Source: Listeria costaricensis | GTDB taxonomy: Bacteria; Bacillota; Bacilli; Lactobacillales; Listeriaceae | Direction: 5' to 3' | Length of the DNA: 64,000 nt | Assembly: GCF_900183385.1 (NCBI RefSeq) | Contig: NZ_FXUT01000010.1 | Span: 201,171-265,170 of the forward strand | Part shown: positions 54,342 to 62,924 of the stretch, piece by piece | Position numbering within the stretch: position 1 is the first letter of the stretch | How the letters are laid out: every line of letters begins with the position of its first letter | Notes under the pieces: generated by a model | Database searches by the model: none | The model's input: the letters and a program-made list of their open reading frames with translations, nothing else | What the model was told of the DNA's origin: nothing | Made by a program: the position numbers and the translations under genes

Positions 54342-55232
54342 TTAAGATAGGATTCCTGCTTCTTTCATTTCCTTTAAAGTGGGCATGCCATTTTGAGCAC
54401 CTTTTTTTGTTACCGAAATTGCCGCAGCACGATTACCCGCTTGGATGGCCTCAGCAATCTGCTTGCCTTGAACAATCTCATGCGCAAAAGCACCGTTAAA
54501 AGTGTCACCCGCACCTGTCGTATCTACTGCCTTTACTTGATAAGCTGGAATTTTTTGAAGGGCGGTTCCGTCATGAAACAGCACGCCGTCAGCTCCCCGC
54601 GTCACGATTAATTGATTGGGATATTGTTCGACAGCTTCTTCCAGTGATAATTCTGGAAATATCAGCCTGCATTCCGTTTCATTAGGCGTCAAATAGGTTA
54701 ATTGATTCATCATGCTTCCCGCCTCAACATCTGCCGGCGCTGGATTATACAAAACTTTCACTTTTTGCTGATGACAGCGTTCCACCACATAGCGAATGGT
54801 CGCGCGAGGAAGCTCATTTTGCAGAACGACAAGCTCGTACTCACTTAAACGGTTTTCTATTTTTTCCTTCACCAGTTCCACCGTCACCAAATCGTTCGCT
54901 CCTGAGGTAATGACAATCCGATTGTCCCCATCCACTAAGAAGATAGGGGCCGTCCCGGATGATGTTGTTGCATCTATCTCGACCATTTCACAACCAACAT
55001 GCTGCTCCATCAAATTTGCCAAGATCCATTCGCCGTAAGGATCTTTCCCCACACAGCCTACTATATCAACAGCTCCACCTAGTCTCGCGATTGCGACAGC
55101 CTGATTAGCGCCCTTACCTCCACAAAACAATTCTAGTGAATCTCCTTTGATCGTTTCTCCTTGTTTTGGCATTCGTTCTGTTTCAATTGTCAAATCTACA
55201 GACATCGAGCCAACCACTAAAATCTTGTTCAT
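54342..55232 (-). CDS. rbsK: Ribokinase
   Basis: 296 residues, PfkB family. VGSMSVDLTIETERMPKQGE opening, ELFCGGKGANQAVAIARLGG (about 33-52), and VKAVDTTGAGDTFNGAFAHE (about 237-256), where GAGD carries the catalytic Asp. Phosphorylates ribose to ribose-5-phosphate. The start overlaps the nucleoside hydrolase stop by four bases, and both follow the ECF transporter genes. It therefore likely handles ribose released from imported nucleosides. Confidence 0.92.
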   Translation of the reverse strand: MNKILVVGSMSVDLTIETERMPKQGETIKGDSLELFCGGKGANQAVAIARLGGAVDIVGCVGKDPYGEWILANLMEQHVGCEMVEIDATTSSGTAPIFLVDGDNRIVITSGANDLVTVELVKEKIENRLSEYELVVLQNELPRATIRYVVERCHQQKVKVLYNPAPADVEAGSMMNQLTYLTPNETECRLIFPELSLEEAVEQYPNQLIVTRGADGVLFHDGTALQKIPAYQVKAVDTTGAGDTFNGAFAHEIVQGKQIAEAIQAGNRAAAISVTKKGAQNGMPTLKEMKEAGILS

Positions 55233-56167
55233 CTTGTCACCTGCTTGTCAAGCTTCGCTAAAGCATCCATTAATAGCTTCACAAATGCCGCGCGATCCAC
55301 CTCTTTTAATACTAGCGTGTGCTTTGGCTCTGGTGCCATTCGTCGAAAATCGCCATATGTCAGTCCTCTGGCAGGTGAATTATCTGTAATCACATGAATA
55401 TCTGCATACTCGCCCTTAAAAATATCCGGTGCCATAAGATACGCAATCGTACATAAATCATGAATTGGTGAATGAATAAAACCAAATTGCCGTCCAGATT
55501 GATTATAAAAAGATAATAATTCAAAAGCCAAATTGCTGACTTTTCCTCGATTCTTGAGGCGATTGATTTCAGTCAGGGTGATTTCTGCCTGTTCAGTGAC
55601 ATCTAGTCCCGCCATAACGATTGGCAGCCCACTTTGAAAAACGATCTCGGCAGCATCTGGGTCTACAAAAATATTGAATTCAGCCAAAGGGGTCTGATTA
55701 CCATGACTGATTCCACCACCCATCAAAGCGATTTTCTCAATAGCAGGCATTACTTGCGGATAGTTTTTAATGAGTAGGGCAATATTCGTTAGCGGTCCTA
55801 TCGCAACTAGCGTCACCTTTCCTTCCGCCTCGATAATTTTTTGATATAAAAATCCCACCCCGTTCTGTTCACACAAAGGATAATCCTCCCCATCAAAATA
55901 GGGGCCGTCCATGCCACTCTCGCCGTGAGCCTCTGGTGCGGTTTTCAGTGGTTTCACGAGCGGTCCTGCTTGCCCTGCCGCCAGTGGCAAGTCCGCTTTT
56001 AAAAAACGCAAGATGTTTTGGGCATTTTTTGTCACCTTAGCTAAAGTTTGATTGCCGCCAACCGTTGTAATGCCTAAAATATTAAATTTTTCAGGATTGG
56101 CAAATGCGACCATGATTGCCAGTGCGTCATCATGCCCAGGATCACAATCTATTAAAATATTTTTCAC
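55229..56167 (-). CDS. Inosine/uridine-preferring nucleoside hydrolase
   Basis: 312 residues. GTG at 56167 chosen because it overlaps the ATPase stop by four bases and gives the canonical N-terminus ILIDCDPGHDDALAI, whose Asp7, Asp9, Asp13 and Asp14 bind Ca2+ and ribose. VTLVAIGPLTNIALLIK (about 112-128), EFNIFVDPDAAEIVF (about 160) and a conserved HDLCTIAYL (about 235, His-Asp) complete the active site. Cleaves the N-glycosidic bond of nucleosides to base and ribose. Specificity could also be for a modified nucleoside. Confidence 0.9.
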   Translation of the reverse strand: MKNILIDCDPGHDDALAIMVAFANPEKFNILGITTVGGNQTLAKVTKNAQNILRFLKADLPLAAGQAGPLVKPLKTAPEAHGESGMDGPYFDGEDYPLCEQNGVGFLYQKIIEAEGKVTLVAIGPLTNIALLIKNYPQVMPAIEKIALMGGGISHGNQTPLAEFNIFVDPDAAEIVFQSGLPIVMAGLDVTEQAEITLTEINRLKNRGKVSNLAFELLSFYNQSGRQFGFIHSPIHDLCTIAYLMAPDIFKGEYADIHVITDNSPARGLTYGDFRRMAPEPKHTLVLKEVDRAAFVKLLMDALAKLDKQVTR

Positions 56168-56961
56168 CCTACAACCTTCTTCCCTAGTTCCTCCATCGTC
56201 ATTACACCTTGAAAGTTCAACGCTTTTGCCAATTGACAAATGTAAGGCTGTTTCAACGCACTAAATTGCAGCAATTCTTCATTCCAAAAGATTTCCCGTG
56301 GCGTGCCCTCTTTACGAAGCTGTTTTTCTGCAAAAACCAACACGCGCTGAAACTCTTTTACTACAAATTCCATATCATGTGTGATGGTGATGACGGTTTT
56401 ATTTTTATCTGTCAGTATTTTTATAAGTTTCCCCAGTAATTCTGTGGATTCACGGTCTTGTCCAGCAGTCGGCTCGTCCAAAATCACAATCTCAGGATCC
56501 ATTGTCATGACCGCAGCAATCGTAATGAACTTCCGCTTTGAATACGGCAAATTATAGGGATGCTCTTTCAAAACGTCCATTAAGCCACAAATCTCCGCCG
56601 CCTCATGCACTCTCTCTTGAACAACCGCAGCAGGTAGCTTTTGTTTTTTAGGGCCAAAAGCGATTTCTTTCTCAATGGTTTCTTGAAAAATCTGATCATC
56701 CGGGTTTTGAAAAACATACCCCACATGTTGAGCCATTTGGGCCGTTGTCAGCGAAGCCGTTTCCTGCCCATCAATCAAAACGCGCCCACTTGCAGGTCGC
56801 AATAAACCGTTCATTAATTTAACCGCAGTCGTTTTGCCTGCGCCATTTTGCCCAATGATGGCCACCGCTTCTCCTAAACGAAAATCTACCGAAAGATCTT
56901 GAACGGCTTCAAAACCATTCGGGTAGCAGAAACGAACATTTTCCAGCTGTAAAAAACTCAT
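56164..56961 (-). CDS. ECF transporter ATPase with degenerate signature motif
   Basis: 265 residues. Walker A GQNGAGKTT (Lys43), Q-loop VFQNPDDQIFQET (about 77-89, ECF-type), Walker B IVILDEPTAGQDRE (about 159-172) and switch His in ITHDMEF. The ABC signature expected as LSGGQ reads NLPYSKRKFITIAAV (about 137-151), so the ATP site using this signature is probably weak or dead. Overlaps the nucleoside hydrolase and the other ATPase by four bases each. Pairs with that ATPase as the energising heterodimer. Confidence 0.88.
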   Translation of the reverse strand: MSFLQLENVRFCYPNGFEAVQDLSVDFRLGEAVAIIGQNGAGKTTAVKLMNGLLRPASGRVLIDGQETASLTTAQMAQHVGYVFQNPDDQIFQETIEKEIAFGPKKQKLPAAVVQERVHEAAEICGLMDVLKEHPYNLPYSKRKFITIAAVMTMDPEIVILDEPTAGQDRESTELLGKLIKILTDKNKTVITITHDMEFVVKEFQRVLVFAEKQLRKEGTPREIFWNEELLQFSALKQPYICQLAKALNFQGVMTMEELGKKVVG

Positions 56962-57797
56962 ACATGCGCCACTCCCTTCAGTTTCCGAATCGCCTCAGCC
57001 ATTGTGATCGGTATTTGATCCATCTGATGCAGCTGCTGCAAATAGAATAAGGCCACCTGCGGCAAAGAACCGCCATGTTCCAAAATACTTGGGTCACTTA
57101 ATACTTGGTGAACTGTGCCATTTTTCAAGACACACCCATTTTCAAGTAAAATGATTTCATCACAATATTCCGCCAGCAAATCTACCTTATGTTCTACAAC
57201 AATCACTGTTTTTCCTTGTTCTTTCAGCATGGCGATGATCTGAAATACTTCTTCCGTACTTTTTGGATCGAGCTGCGATGTCGGTTCATCTAAGATCACC
57301 ACTTCGGGGTCCAAAGCTACAACAGCCGCTAATGCCACACGTTGTTTTTGCCCACCAGACAGCTCATAAGGATTCTTCAGTTTAAGGTCATCAAGATGGA
57401 ATAAATGCAATAATTCTTGCACCTTTTTTTGCATACGTTCTGGTGGTACACCAATATTTTCCATTCCATAAGCAATCTCTTCTTCCACCGTATCCTTAAC
57501 CCCGGAAATCTGCGTAAACGGATTTTGAGAAGAATAGCCCATTTCTGATGCCAGTTCTCCAATATTGTAGTCCTGAACAGATTTATTCTTGTAAGTTACT
57601 TCACCGGACAATTCTCCTAAAAACATTGCTGGAATAAAGCCGCGGATAATATGGCACAGTGTCGTTTTTCCAGCCTGATTGTTACCGATTATTCCATAAA
57701 CTTTGCCTTTTTTAAATGATAGACTGACATCCTTCATGATTGGTTGCTCGTCCAAAGGATATTGATACGTGATCTGTTTTAATTCAATGAAACTCAT
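56958..57797 (-). CDS. ECF transporter ATPase, canonical subunit
   Basis: 279 residues from the ATG at 57797 (GGAGGTCCC ribosome-binding site, four-base overlap with the T-subunit stop). Walker A GNNQAGKTT (with Gln in place of the usual Gly/Ser), ECF Q-loop YSSQNPFTQISG, intact signature [14 protein letters not shown] (about 147) and Walker B VVILDEPTSQLDP (about 169). With the neighbouring degenerate ATPase it forms the ABC dimer that drives the transporter. Confidence 0.9.
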   Translation of the reverse strand: MSFIELKQITYQYPLDEQPIMKDVSLSFKKGKVYGIIGNNQAGKTTLCHIIRGFIPAMFLGELSGEVTYKNKSVQDYNIGELASEMGYSSQNPFTQISGVKDTVEEEIAYGMENIGVPPERMQKKVQELLHLFHLDDLKLKNPYELSGGQKQRVALAAVVALDPEVVILDEPTSQLDPKSTEEVFQIIAMLKEQGKTVIVVEHKVDLLAEYCDEIILLENGCVLKNGTVHQVLSDPSILEHGGSLPQVALFYLQQLHQMDQIPITMAEAIRKLKGVAHV

Positions 57798-58531
57798 AAG
57801 GGACCTCCTACAAAATAGACAATTAGAATCGCTAGACAAAAAATCGTAATGAGATAATCTAACGCTGTCTTTTTAACCGCATAATAAGTTGTTTTTCTCA
57901 TTTGAGCTGAAAATCCCCGGGCTTCTAATGTCAAAACTCGCTCGTCCGTTTGCTGAATGGATGTCAGTACTAGTGGACCAATCATCGGAATGAAAGCCTT
58001 CATGCGTATCCACAAAGATCCTTCTGTCTCAATGCCTCGCGCTTTTTGGGCATCTGTGATCGTCCCGGAAAGCTTCGTCATCTGTGGAACAAGTTGAATG
58101 GTCGCTGCAATCACAAAAGTCACTTTTTTAGGAATCCTTGCTTTTTCCAAAGAAGAAATGATATCTTTGACACTCGTAACTTGAAAAAACCAAATAATAA
58201 TAGAACTGATGGCAATGATCCGTGAAGACAGATCGATACTTGTCTGGAGTCCCATTTCTGAGTAGCCGATAAACCACCAGAGCGGCTGACTATCCTCATT
58301 TTGAACAATAAATACCTGTACGAGAAAAATAAACAAGACAATGATAAAAATCGATTTGAAAAAAGTACTGAAAAACTTACCGATCGTACCTGAGAACAAA
58401 CTCAACAAAACCGCTGCACCGAAAAGCACATATTGTACTACCGGCGATGTGGAAAACATACTGATAACCGTTACCGTTAATACAATCATCAATTTTGTAG
58501 AAGGATACCATTTACCGATTGCTGTATGCAC
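57794..58531 (-). CDS. ECF transporter transmembrane (T) subunit
   Basis: 245 residues with about five to six membrane helices. The two cytoplasmic coupling-helix Ala-Arg-Gly motifs of EcfT are visible at 164-166 (DAQKARGIETEGS) and 204-206 (TLEARGFSAQ). Couples ATPase movement to toppling of the S subunit. Overlaps the ATPase gene by four bases and the S-subunit gene by 20 bases. Confidence 0.9.
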   Translation of the reverse strand: MHTAIGKWYPSTKLMIVLTVTVISMFSTSPVVQYVLFGAAVLLSLFSGTIGKFFSTFFKSIFIIVLFIFLVQVFIVQNEDSQPLWWFIGYSEMGLQTSIDLSSRIIAISSIIIWFFQVTSVKDIISSLEKARIPKKVTFVIAATIQLVPQMTKLSGTITDAQKARGIETEGSLWIRMKAFIPMIGPLVLTSIQQTDERVLTLEARGFSAQMRKTTYYAVKKTALDYLITIFCLAILIVYFVGGPL

Positions 58532-59132
58532 GTTTCAACACCTCCTTGCTGATATAAGGCGTCCCGTAGTTCAATTTGATTAAAAAGCGCGGCGGAATCC
58601 GTTTCACTACCAGATAGGCAATACCAAAATTCAAAATCGTATTGACTGTGCCAGTAATGATATTTGTCGAAAAGACAGAATCCCAGAGTTGCTGACCGGC
58701 CGCTAAAAAGGCAGCTGTTACCAAGTCAGTTCCAGCACCCGTCACACCTCCGAACATAAAGACGGTTACAATGGCCGATGTTCCAGCAGAAACAATCGTC
58801 AAGACTACACAAGCAATCAATGTACCGATAAGATGATTGAAAAATTTAAATCGCGAAAAATAGCCTGCAAATAATCCAATGCTCATAGCGACCAGCCCAT
58901 AGGGAATCGCTACCGGATTCAACATGCCATTGACCACACTTCCTAAAAGCCCCGTCACAAGGCCCACCCAAGGACCTGCCACCATCGCCACCAAGTATGT
59001 ACCAATCTGGTCGATAAATACGGGCAATTTCAAAATGCTGCAAAGCTGGTACCCTACAACATTCAATGAAACGCCCACTGGGATCAACATTAACGCTTGC
59101 AAGCCAAAATCATACTTTATTCCTCGTTTCAT
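58512..59132 (-). CDS. ECF transporter substrate-binding (S) subunit, predicted nucleoside-specific
   Basis: 206 residues, about six membrane helices. Gly/Ala-rich loops typical of S components are present: FIDQIGTYLVAMVAGPWVGL (about 38-57) and GLLGSVVNGMLNPVAIPYGL (about 60-79). No family name recognised. Specificity for a nucleoside is inferred only from the co-operonic nucleoside hydrolase and ribokinase. Dedicated A, A' and T genes in the same operon make it a group I system. AGGAAGAGG ribosome-binding site. Confidence 0.82.
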   Translation of the reverse strand: MKRGIKYDFGLQALMLIPVGVSLNVVGYQLCSILKLPVFIDQIGTYLVAMVAGPWVGLVTGLLGSVVNGMLNPVAIPYGLVAMSIGLFAGYFSRFKFFNHLIGTLIACVVLTIVSAGTSAIVTVFMFGGVTGAGTDLVTAAFLAAGQQLWDSVFSTNIITGTVNTILNFGIAYLVVKRIPPRFLIKLNYGTPYISKEVLKRAYSNR

Positions 59133-59216
59133 GCCTCTTCCTACTTTCCTGTTTTTTTGAAAGCAAAATCCCCCATCTATGTAAAGCTTTCTTCTACAAC
59201 ATCAGTATATTCAGAA

Positions 59217-59252
59217 ATAAAAAAACACGAAAGGTCACATGTCCTCTCGTGA
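59217..59252 (-). terminator. Terminator of the Crp/Fnr-type regulator gene
   Basis: CACGAAAGG (59226-59234) / CCTCTCGTG (59243-59251) hairpin then a T7 tract on the minus strand. It separates the regulator from the ECF operon. Confidence 0.8.
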
Positions 59253-59259
59253 AAATTTT

Positions 59260-59967
59260 TCAGCTTTGAATAAAATGTTGTTTTAAACGTTGATGCTCTT
59301 CTGGACCAATATAAATTTTGCGCTCTTTATTAATGATTTCCTGATTATCCCTTAGCTTTTTCAACGAACGCCCCACTGTTCGAACGCTCATCCCTAATTT
59401 ATTGCCAATTTTTTCACGTGTTTCGCTAACTTCCACAATCCCTTTTTCCACCCTCACTTGTTCCTCATAATAGCCCGCTAAAAAATACCGCAGCCTGTCA
59501 ACGCCTTCAAACCGGTAAAACAAGCCACTGTTATTCGAGCAATGATAAAGGTCCACCGCCAAAAGATTGGCACTTAAACGCAGCAATTCCATGTCCTCCA
59601 TGATCCATTCATAGACCACATCCGCCGGAACACGCACTGCTTTAACCTTACTCAAACAAGTCACAGTCGCCACCATTTGTTCCTTTTTCGCTAAAAGCTC
59701 TAACAAGCCAATGCTGCCATTTTGCTGCCCTAATTGAAAATACTCATATTCATTGCCATCCTCATAGTCTCGAACCCCGACCAGAATACCACTTATGATA
59801 AAGTAAATATATACAGGAAAATCACCGCGCACCACAACTTTTTCATTCGGCTCAAAACAGACTTCCGGATATTCATCCGTAAGCTTAGCCTGAATTTTGC
59901 TGTAATTAAAAATGGTTTCATTCCCATATTGCTGCCATTTTTCCCTCAGATGCTCTTTTTTCACCAT
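59260..59967 (-). CDS. Crp/Fnr-family transcriptional regulator
   Basis: 235 residues. Cyclic-nucleotide-type beta-barrel (about 30-130: EVCFEPNEKVVVRGDFPVYI and YIISGILVGVRDYEDGNEYE), dimer helix, and a Crp winged helix (about 175-222: VSETREKIGNKLGMSVRTVG). No Cys cluster for Fe-S, and the cAMP-binding Arg/Ser set is not evident, so the effector is unknown, as in Listeria PrfA-like paralogues. Sits directly upstream of the ECF nucleoside operon in the same orientation, so probably regulates it. GGAGAGG ribosome-binding site. Confidence 0.87.
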   Translation of the reverse strand: MVKKEHLREKWQQYGNETIFNYSKIQAKLTDEYPEVCFEPNEKVVVRGDFPVYIYFIISGILVGVRDYEDGNEYEYFQLGQQNGSIGLLELLAKKEQMVATVTCLSKVKAVRVPADVVYEWIMEDMELLRLSANLLAVDLYHCSNNSGLFYRFEGVDRLRYFLAGYYEEQVRVEKGIVEVSETREKIGNKLGMSVRTVGRSLKKLRDNQEIINKERKIYIGPEEHQRLKQHFIQS

Positions 59968-60008
59968 GAATCCCTCTCCAAAAAAAGTTTCGGTCGTTCC
60001 ACCTATAG

Positions 60009-60357
60009 TCAGTATAACAAATAATGCTTTACAGGCGTTACGATCAAATCTTCTACCAGCAAAATGACAACTTGACTATCATACTTAGCATATAAATGTC
60101 TATATGTTTCCAATGTAATCTGTATATTCGTATACCTTAGTCTTTCTTGAGTCACAATAAGCTGTATGTTCTACTCAATTAATAAAGCCACATGAGAATG
60201 TCTTAATGCACGAAATTTTATTGGTTTCACACTCACTATTTTTGCAACATCTTTTTAACCAATTAGAAAATGAATAAGATGATATGAAAGCCTTGTCAAA
60301 CTGAGACACATATTCAAAATTTCCAATCATAGATTGAAGTTCCTTCCCTCTTTTCAA
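60009..60357 (-). pseudogene. Degraded tyrosine recombinase (integrase), C-terminal fragment
   Basis: On the minus strand, codons from 60357 read FSNWLKRCCKN, similar to the helix before the catalytic core. A frameshift near 60245 moves to a frame reading KPIKFRALRHSHVALLIE, then a TAG (60171-60173). The same frame continues ERLRYTNIQITLETYRHLY to TGA 60009-60011. This is the Box II region of phage/ICE integrases (…RHSHA.LLI…ERLGH..I..T..TY.H.Y) with a frameshift, an internal stop, His-to-Arg and His-to-Tyr changes at catalytic positions, and the nucleophile Tyr still present. The N-terminal two-thirds is missing. Clearly dead. Confidence 0.8.
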
Positions 60358-60427
60358 CTTTACACTTAAGGATCAAATCTTCCTTACACTAATAACAACA
60401 ACTCTGTACCATAAAAAGATACAAATA

Positions 60428-60455
60428 TGTCGAAAAGCTTTTCATCTTTTCGACA
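60428..60455. repeat. Perfect inverted repeat, possible terminator
   Basis: TGTCGAAAAG-CTTTTCAT-CTTTTCGACA: 10-base arms, with no good T tract on either side. Confidence 0.45.
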
Positions 60456-60500
60456 TTTCATCATCCTACAGTCTTTATTTATATAACCTAGTAAAGATTC

Positions 60501-60680
60501 TTATATTCGATTTTCAAAATATTCTTTAATATGAGGGTTATACATTAAAAATTCTTTTAGTACTAAAGAAATTTCCTTTCTCTTTAATTCACCTTTTACT
60601 TTAAATAATTTATACCTGTTAATTCCTTCAATATGCTGAGGATAAATTTTTCCAATAGTTAGTACAAGAACACATTTCAA
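60501..60680 (-). pseudogene. Possible 3' remnant of an unknown gene
   Basis: A stop-free frame of 59 codons ending TAA 60501-60503 reads like real protein: KCVLVLTIGKIYPQHIEGIN, then KVKGELKRKEISLVLKEFLM and IKEYFENRI. The only start is a TTG at 60680 without ribosome-binding site, and a TGA lies four codons further upstream. This suggests the 5' part was lost. Family not recognised. Confidence 0.35.
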
Positions 60681-60872
60681 ATTTCTATATCACATCTTCA
60701 TCAAGCTCCTAGTACTTCTATTTTTTACACATCAGCTGAATCATATTTAACACTTGCCTTATAGAATTAAATAGGGCGGTTCTACTTGGATTAGCTAAAT
60801 TTAGTCATTACTTCACATGACTATGTTACACAAGAGGATAAATAAAATCGAAATCAATGACAAAATCAATTT

Positions 60873-60892
60873 TTCGAACTGTATGGTTCGAA
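60873..60892. repeat. Short perfect dyad TTCGAAC/GTTCGAA
   Basis: Seven-base arms around TGTATG in the AT-rich island, about 180 bases downstream of herA. It could be a regulatory dyad or a recombination-site remnant; function unknown. Confidence 0.35.
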
Positions 60893-61076
60893 GAAACCCA
60901 ATTATTCATAAAAATAGTGATTAGTTGGTTTCGCGCAACTCGTTGATGTTACATAACATATTTCTTATCTTTCTCGTTGTTTTTTCACTTCTAGTATAAA
61001 TTAAAAAGACTTTAGACCAAATATCTCTGCGTTTTATCTACAATTCGACCTTTAATGTATACAATGATCATGCAAT

Positions 61077-62924
61077 TCATTCTTTACTTGTTTGTCCCCA
61101 AATATTAGTTAAGTGGATAGTATCACTTTGAGGACGTATTTTTTCATTTTCTATAAAATCAATATTGACAGTAATTGGCATTGATACCGCTGTCCCAGAA
61201 ATAATACATACTCCTTGAGGAAGCACAGGTAACATAGATTTGGACATTCTATCCATCGTTGATATTGAATTATCAATAATTAGTAAATCTCTTTCATTTA
61301 CTAATTTATGAAGAAAAAAGTTATGGACTTGAGATAATATTGTTGATGAAATATCAGCTGGTCTCTGACTTGATAGCGTTATGAAAAAAGAGAACTTTCT
61401 ACCCTCTTTTATTATTTCCTCAAACAATTCTAATCTATAATCTTTCCAAGAGTCTTGTTCTCTACTTGATTGGTTGGATAATATATTGTGGGCTTCATCG
61501 ATAATAAGGTGAAAACTTTTTTCTGTTTTATTTCTCTTTTTCTTATGTTTATCAAAATACATTTTTGAGATAAGTAAAGAAAGAATTTTTTTGGAATTAT
61601 GATTTAGATTTTTAAATGAGACTATTTGTAAAAATTTCTGTTCTGGCAGAACATCAATAATATCTATATAATTTTCAATATCGTTAATCCTAGAATGTAT
61701 TCGACGAATAAGTGGAGCAATGTGATCTGGAACAACGCTCTCATATAAAATATCTGATATTAATTGTAACTCACATCTGTAAACAAATTCTTGAAATATA
61801 TTTAATTCAGAAGAAGAAATGGTATTTTGAAGTTCATTTAGATCAATTGATGTACTCTTTTCCTCTGTCCAATTACCATCAAAAAATGTCCATTTTCCTG
61901 GTGGAAAGGGATAAGCAAACTTATCTTTATGAAAAATAACAGCTTTAAGTTTTTCTAATAAGACAGAACTATCTGGAATATTAGACTCAATACAAGCTAT
62001 CAATCGATTTTTAATATCAGTCTGATTTACTTCGTTAGTCAAAATACGCTTGATTAAATAAGCAGTCCAAGCGCTTAACGATTCCATACCAGTATTATAT
62101 TTCTTTTTGCCTTTTATTACTCTTGATAGAAAAGGCTTTTGTGTTTGCTGAGTAGCTGAAAATAGAATTGATAACATTTCATCATCAAAAAAGATATCAT
62201 CCTTAATTGGAAATTTTTTTGATGATTTACGTTTAGAATTTAAATTGTAAATTTCCTTGTCAATAAGCAATACGCCAAATGAGTCATCTTGAATGTATTC
62301 TCCATTGAAATCTAATACTAAAAATTTACTCTTATTCCTTAGATTAACCAGCTTAGTTTCACTAAACAACTCATAATACAGCTTGTGTAAAGTATTAGAT
62401 TTTCCACTTCCTGTATTACCAAAAATACCTATGTGTGAAGCAAAAAATAGGTTAACTGGTAGCTTAATGGCATTTTGTTCAACTAGGCTTTCTCCTACCT
62501 CAACAGTTACTTCATTAAGATCATTACTATAATTGTTGATGTATATTCTATTGACCTCTTCTGCACTTGGTATAGAGCAGATATTTCCAATCATTGGTAA
62601 AAACGAGGCTCCACTATTAAATTTTCCTTGTTTTAAGTACCCAATTGTTTGAACATCCAATATTCTTTTTATAGTATTCTTTTTAAACCTTCTATCTAAA
62701 TTATAATCTTTGACGTTGCTTTGATTGTCCCAAATAGATTCAGAGATTATTCTAGCTACAATTTTCACAAACCCTTGAGAAATAAGAATAAAACTGTTTA
62801 CGCTAACATTTTTAATCAATTCACCATTTTGAATAAATGTAGCATGGTTTGTATTATCAAAAGTAGCTATTTTACACTGAAACCCTTTAACTTCAACAAC
62901 AACACCAATCTCCAAATTATTCAT
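61077..62924 (-). CDS. herA: HerA-type ATPase of a SIR2-HerA defence system
   Basis: 615 residues from the ATG at 62924 (AGGTGAT ribosome-binding site); an in-frame GTG at 62933 overlaps that site. N-terminal HAS-type beta barrel (about 5-60), Walker A IGIFGNTGSGKSNTLHK (Lys175), Walker B FHLIIDEAHNIL (Asp476, Glu477) and a following TLSSQRPADIS with Arg as sensor/finger, all DUF87/HerA-FtsK features. Such ATPases form hexamers. The gene overlaps the end of the SIR2 gene by eight bases, so both are co-translated. Strongly AT-rich compared with the core genes. No clear terminator follows. Confidence 0.88.
   Translation of the reverse strand: MNNLEIGVVVEVKGFQCKIATFDNTNHATFIQNGELIKNVSVNSFILISQGFVKIVARIISESIWDNQSNVKDYNLDRRFKKNTIKRILDVQTIGYLKQGKFNSGASFLPMIGNICSIPSAEEVNRIYINNYSNDLNEVTVEVGESLVEQNAIKLPVNLFFASHIGIFGNTGSGKSNTLHKLYYELFSETKLVNLRNKSKFLVLDFNGEYIQDDSFGVLLIDKEIYNLNSKRKSSKKFPIKDDIFFDDEMLSILFSATQQTQKPFLSRVIKGKKKYNTGMESLSAWTAYLIKRILTNEVNQTDIKNRLIACIESNIPDSSVLLEKLKAVIFHKDKFAYPFPPGKWTFFDGNWTEEKSTSIDLNELQNTISSSELNIFQEFVYRCELQLISDILYESVVPDHIAPLIRRIHSRINDIENYIDIIDVLPEQKFLQIVSFKNLNHNSKKILSLLISKMYFDKHKKKRNKTEKSFHLIIDEAHNILSNQSSREQDSWKDYRLELFEEIIKEGRKFSFFITLSSQRPADISSTILSQVHNFFLHKLVNERDLLIIDNSISTMDRMSKSMLPVLPQGVCIISGTAVSMPITVNIDFIENEKIRPQSDTIHLTNIWGQTSKE

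Larger units (their letters stand above)
60358..61076 (-). other. AT-rich island DNA between integrase relic and HerA gene
   Basis: No intact gene. Contains a TGTCGAAAAG/CTTTTCGACA hairpin (60428-60455), a gene-fragment candidate (60501-60680) and a TTCGAAC-TGTATG-GTTCGAA dyad (60873-60892). Nothing else recognisable. Confidence 0.45.

Noticed and set aside
60175..60357. 60-codon ORF taken as an intact small gene
   Set aside because: Its sequence is part of a frameshifted integrase relic, with motifs continuing in the neighbouring frame.
60873..60892. tRNA fragment suggested by GGTTCGAA
   Set aside because: No cloverleaf or acceptor stem can be drawn around it.
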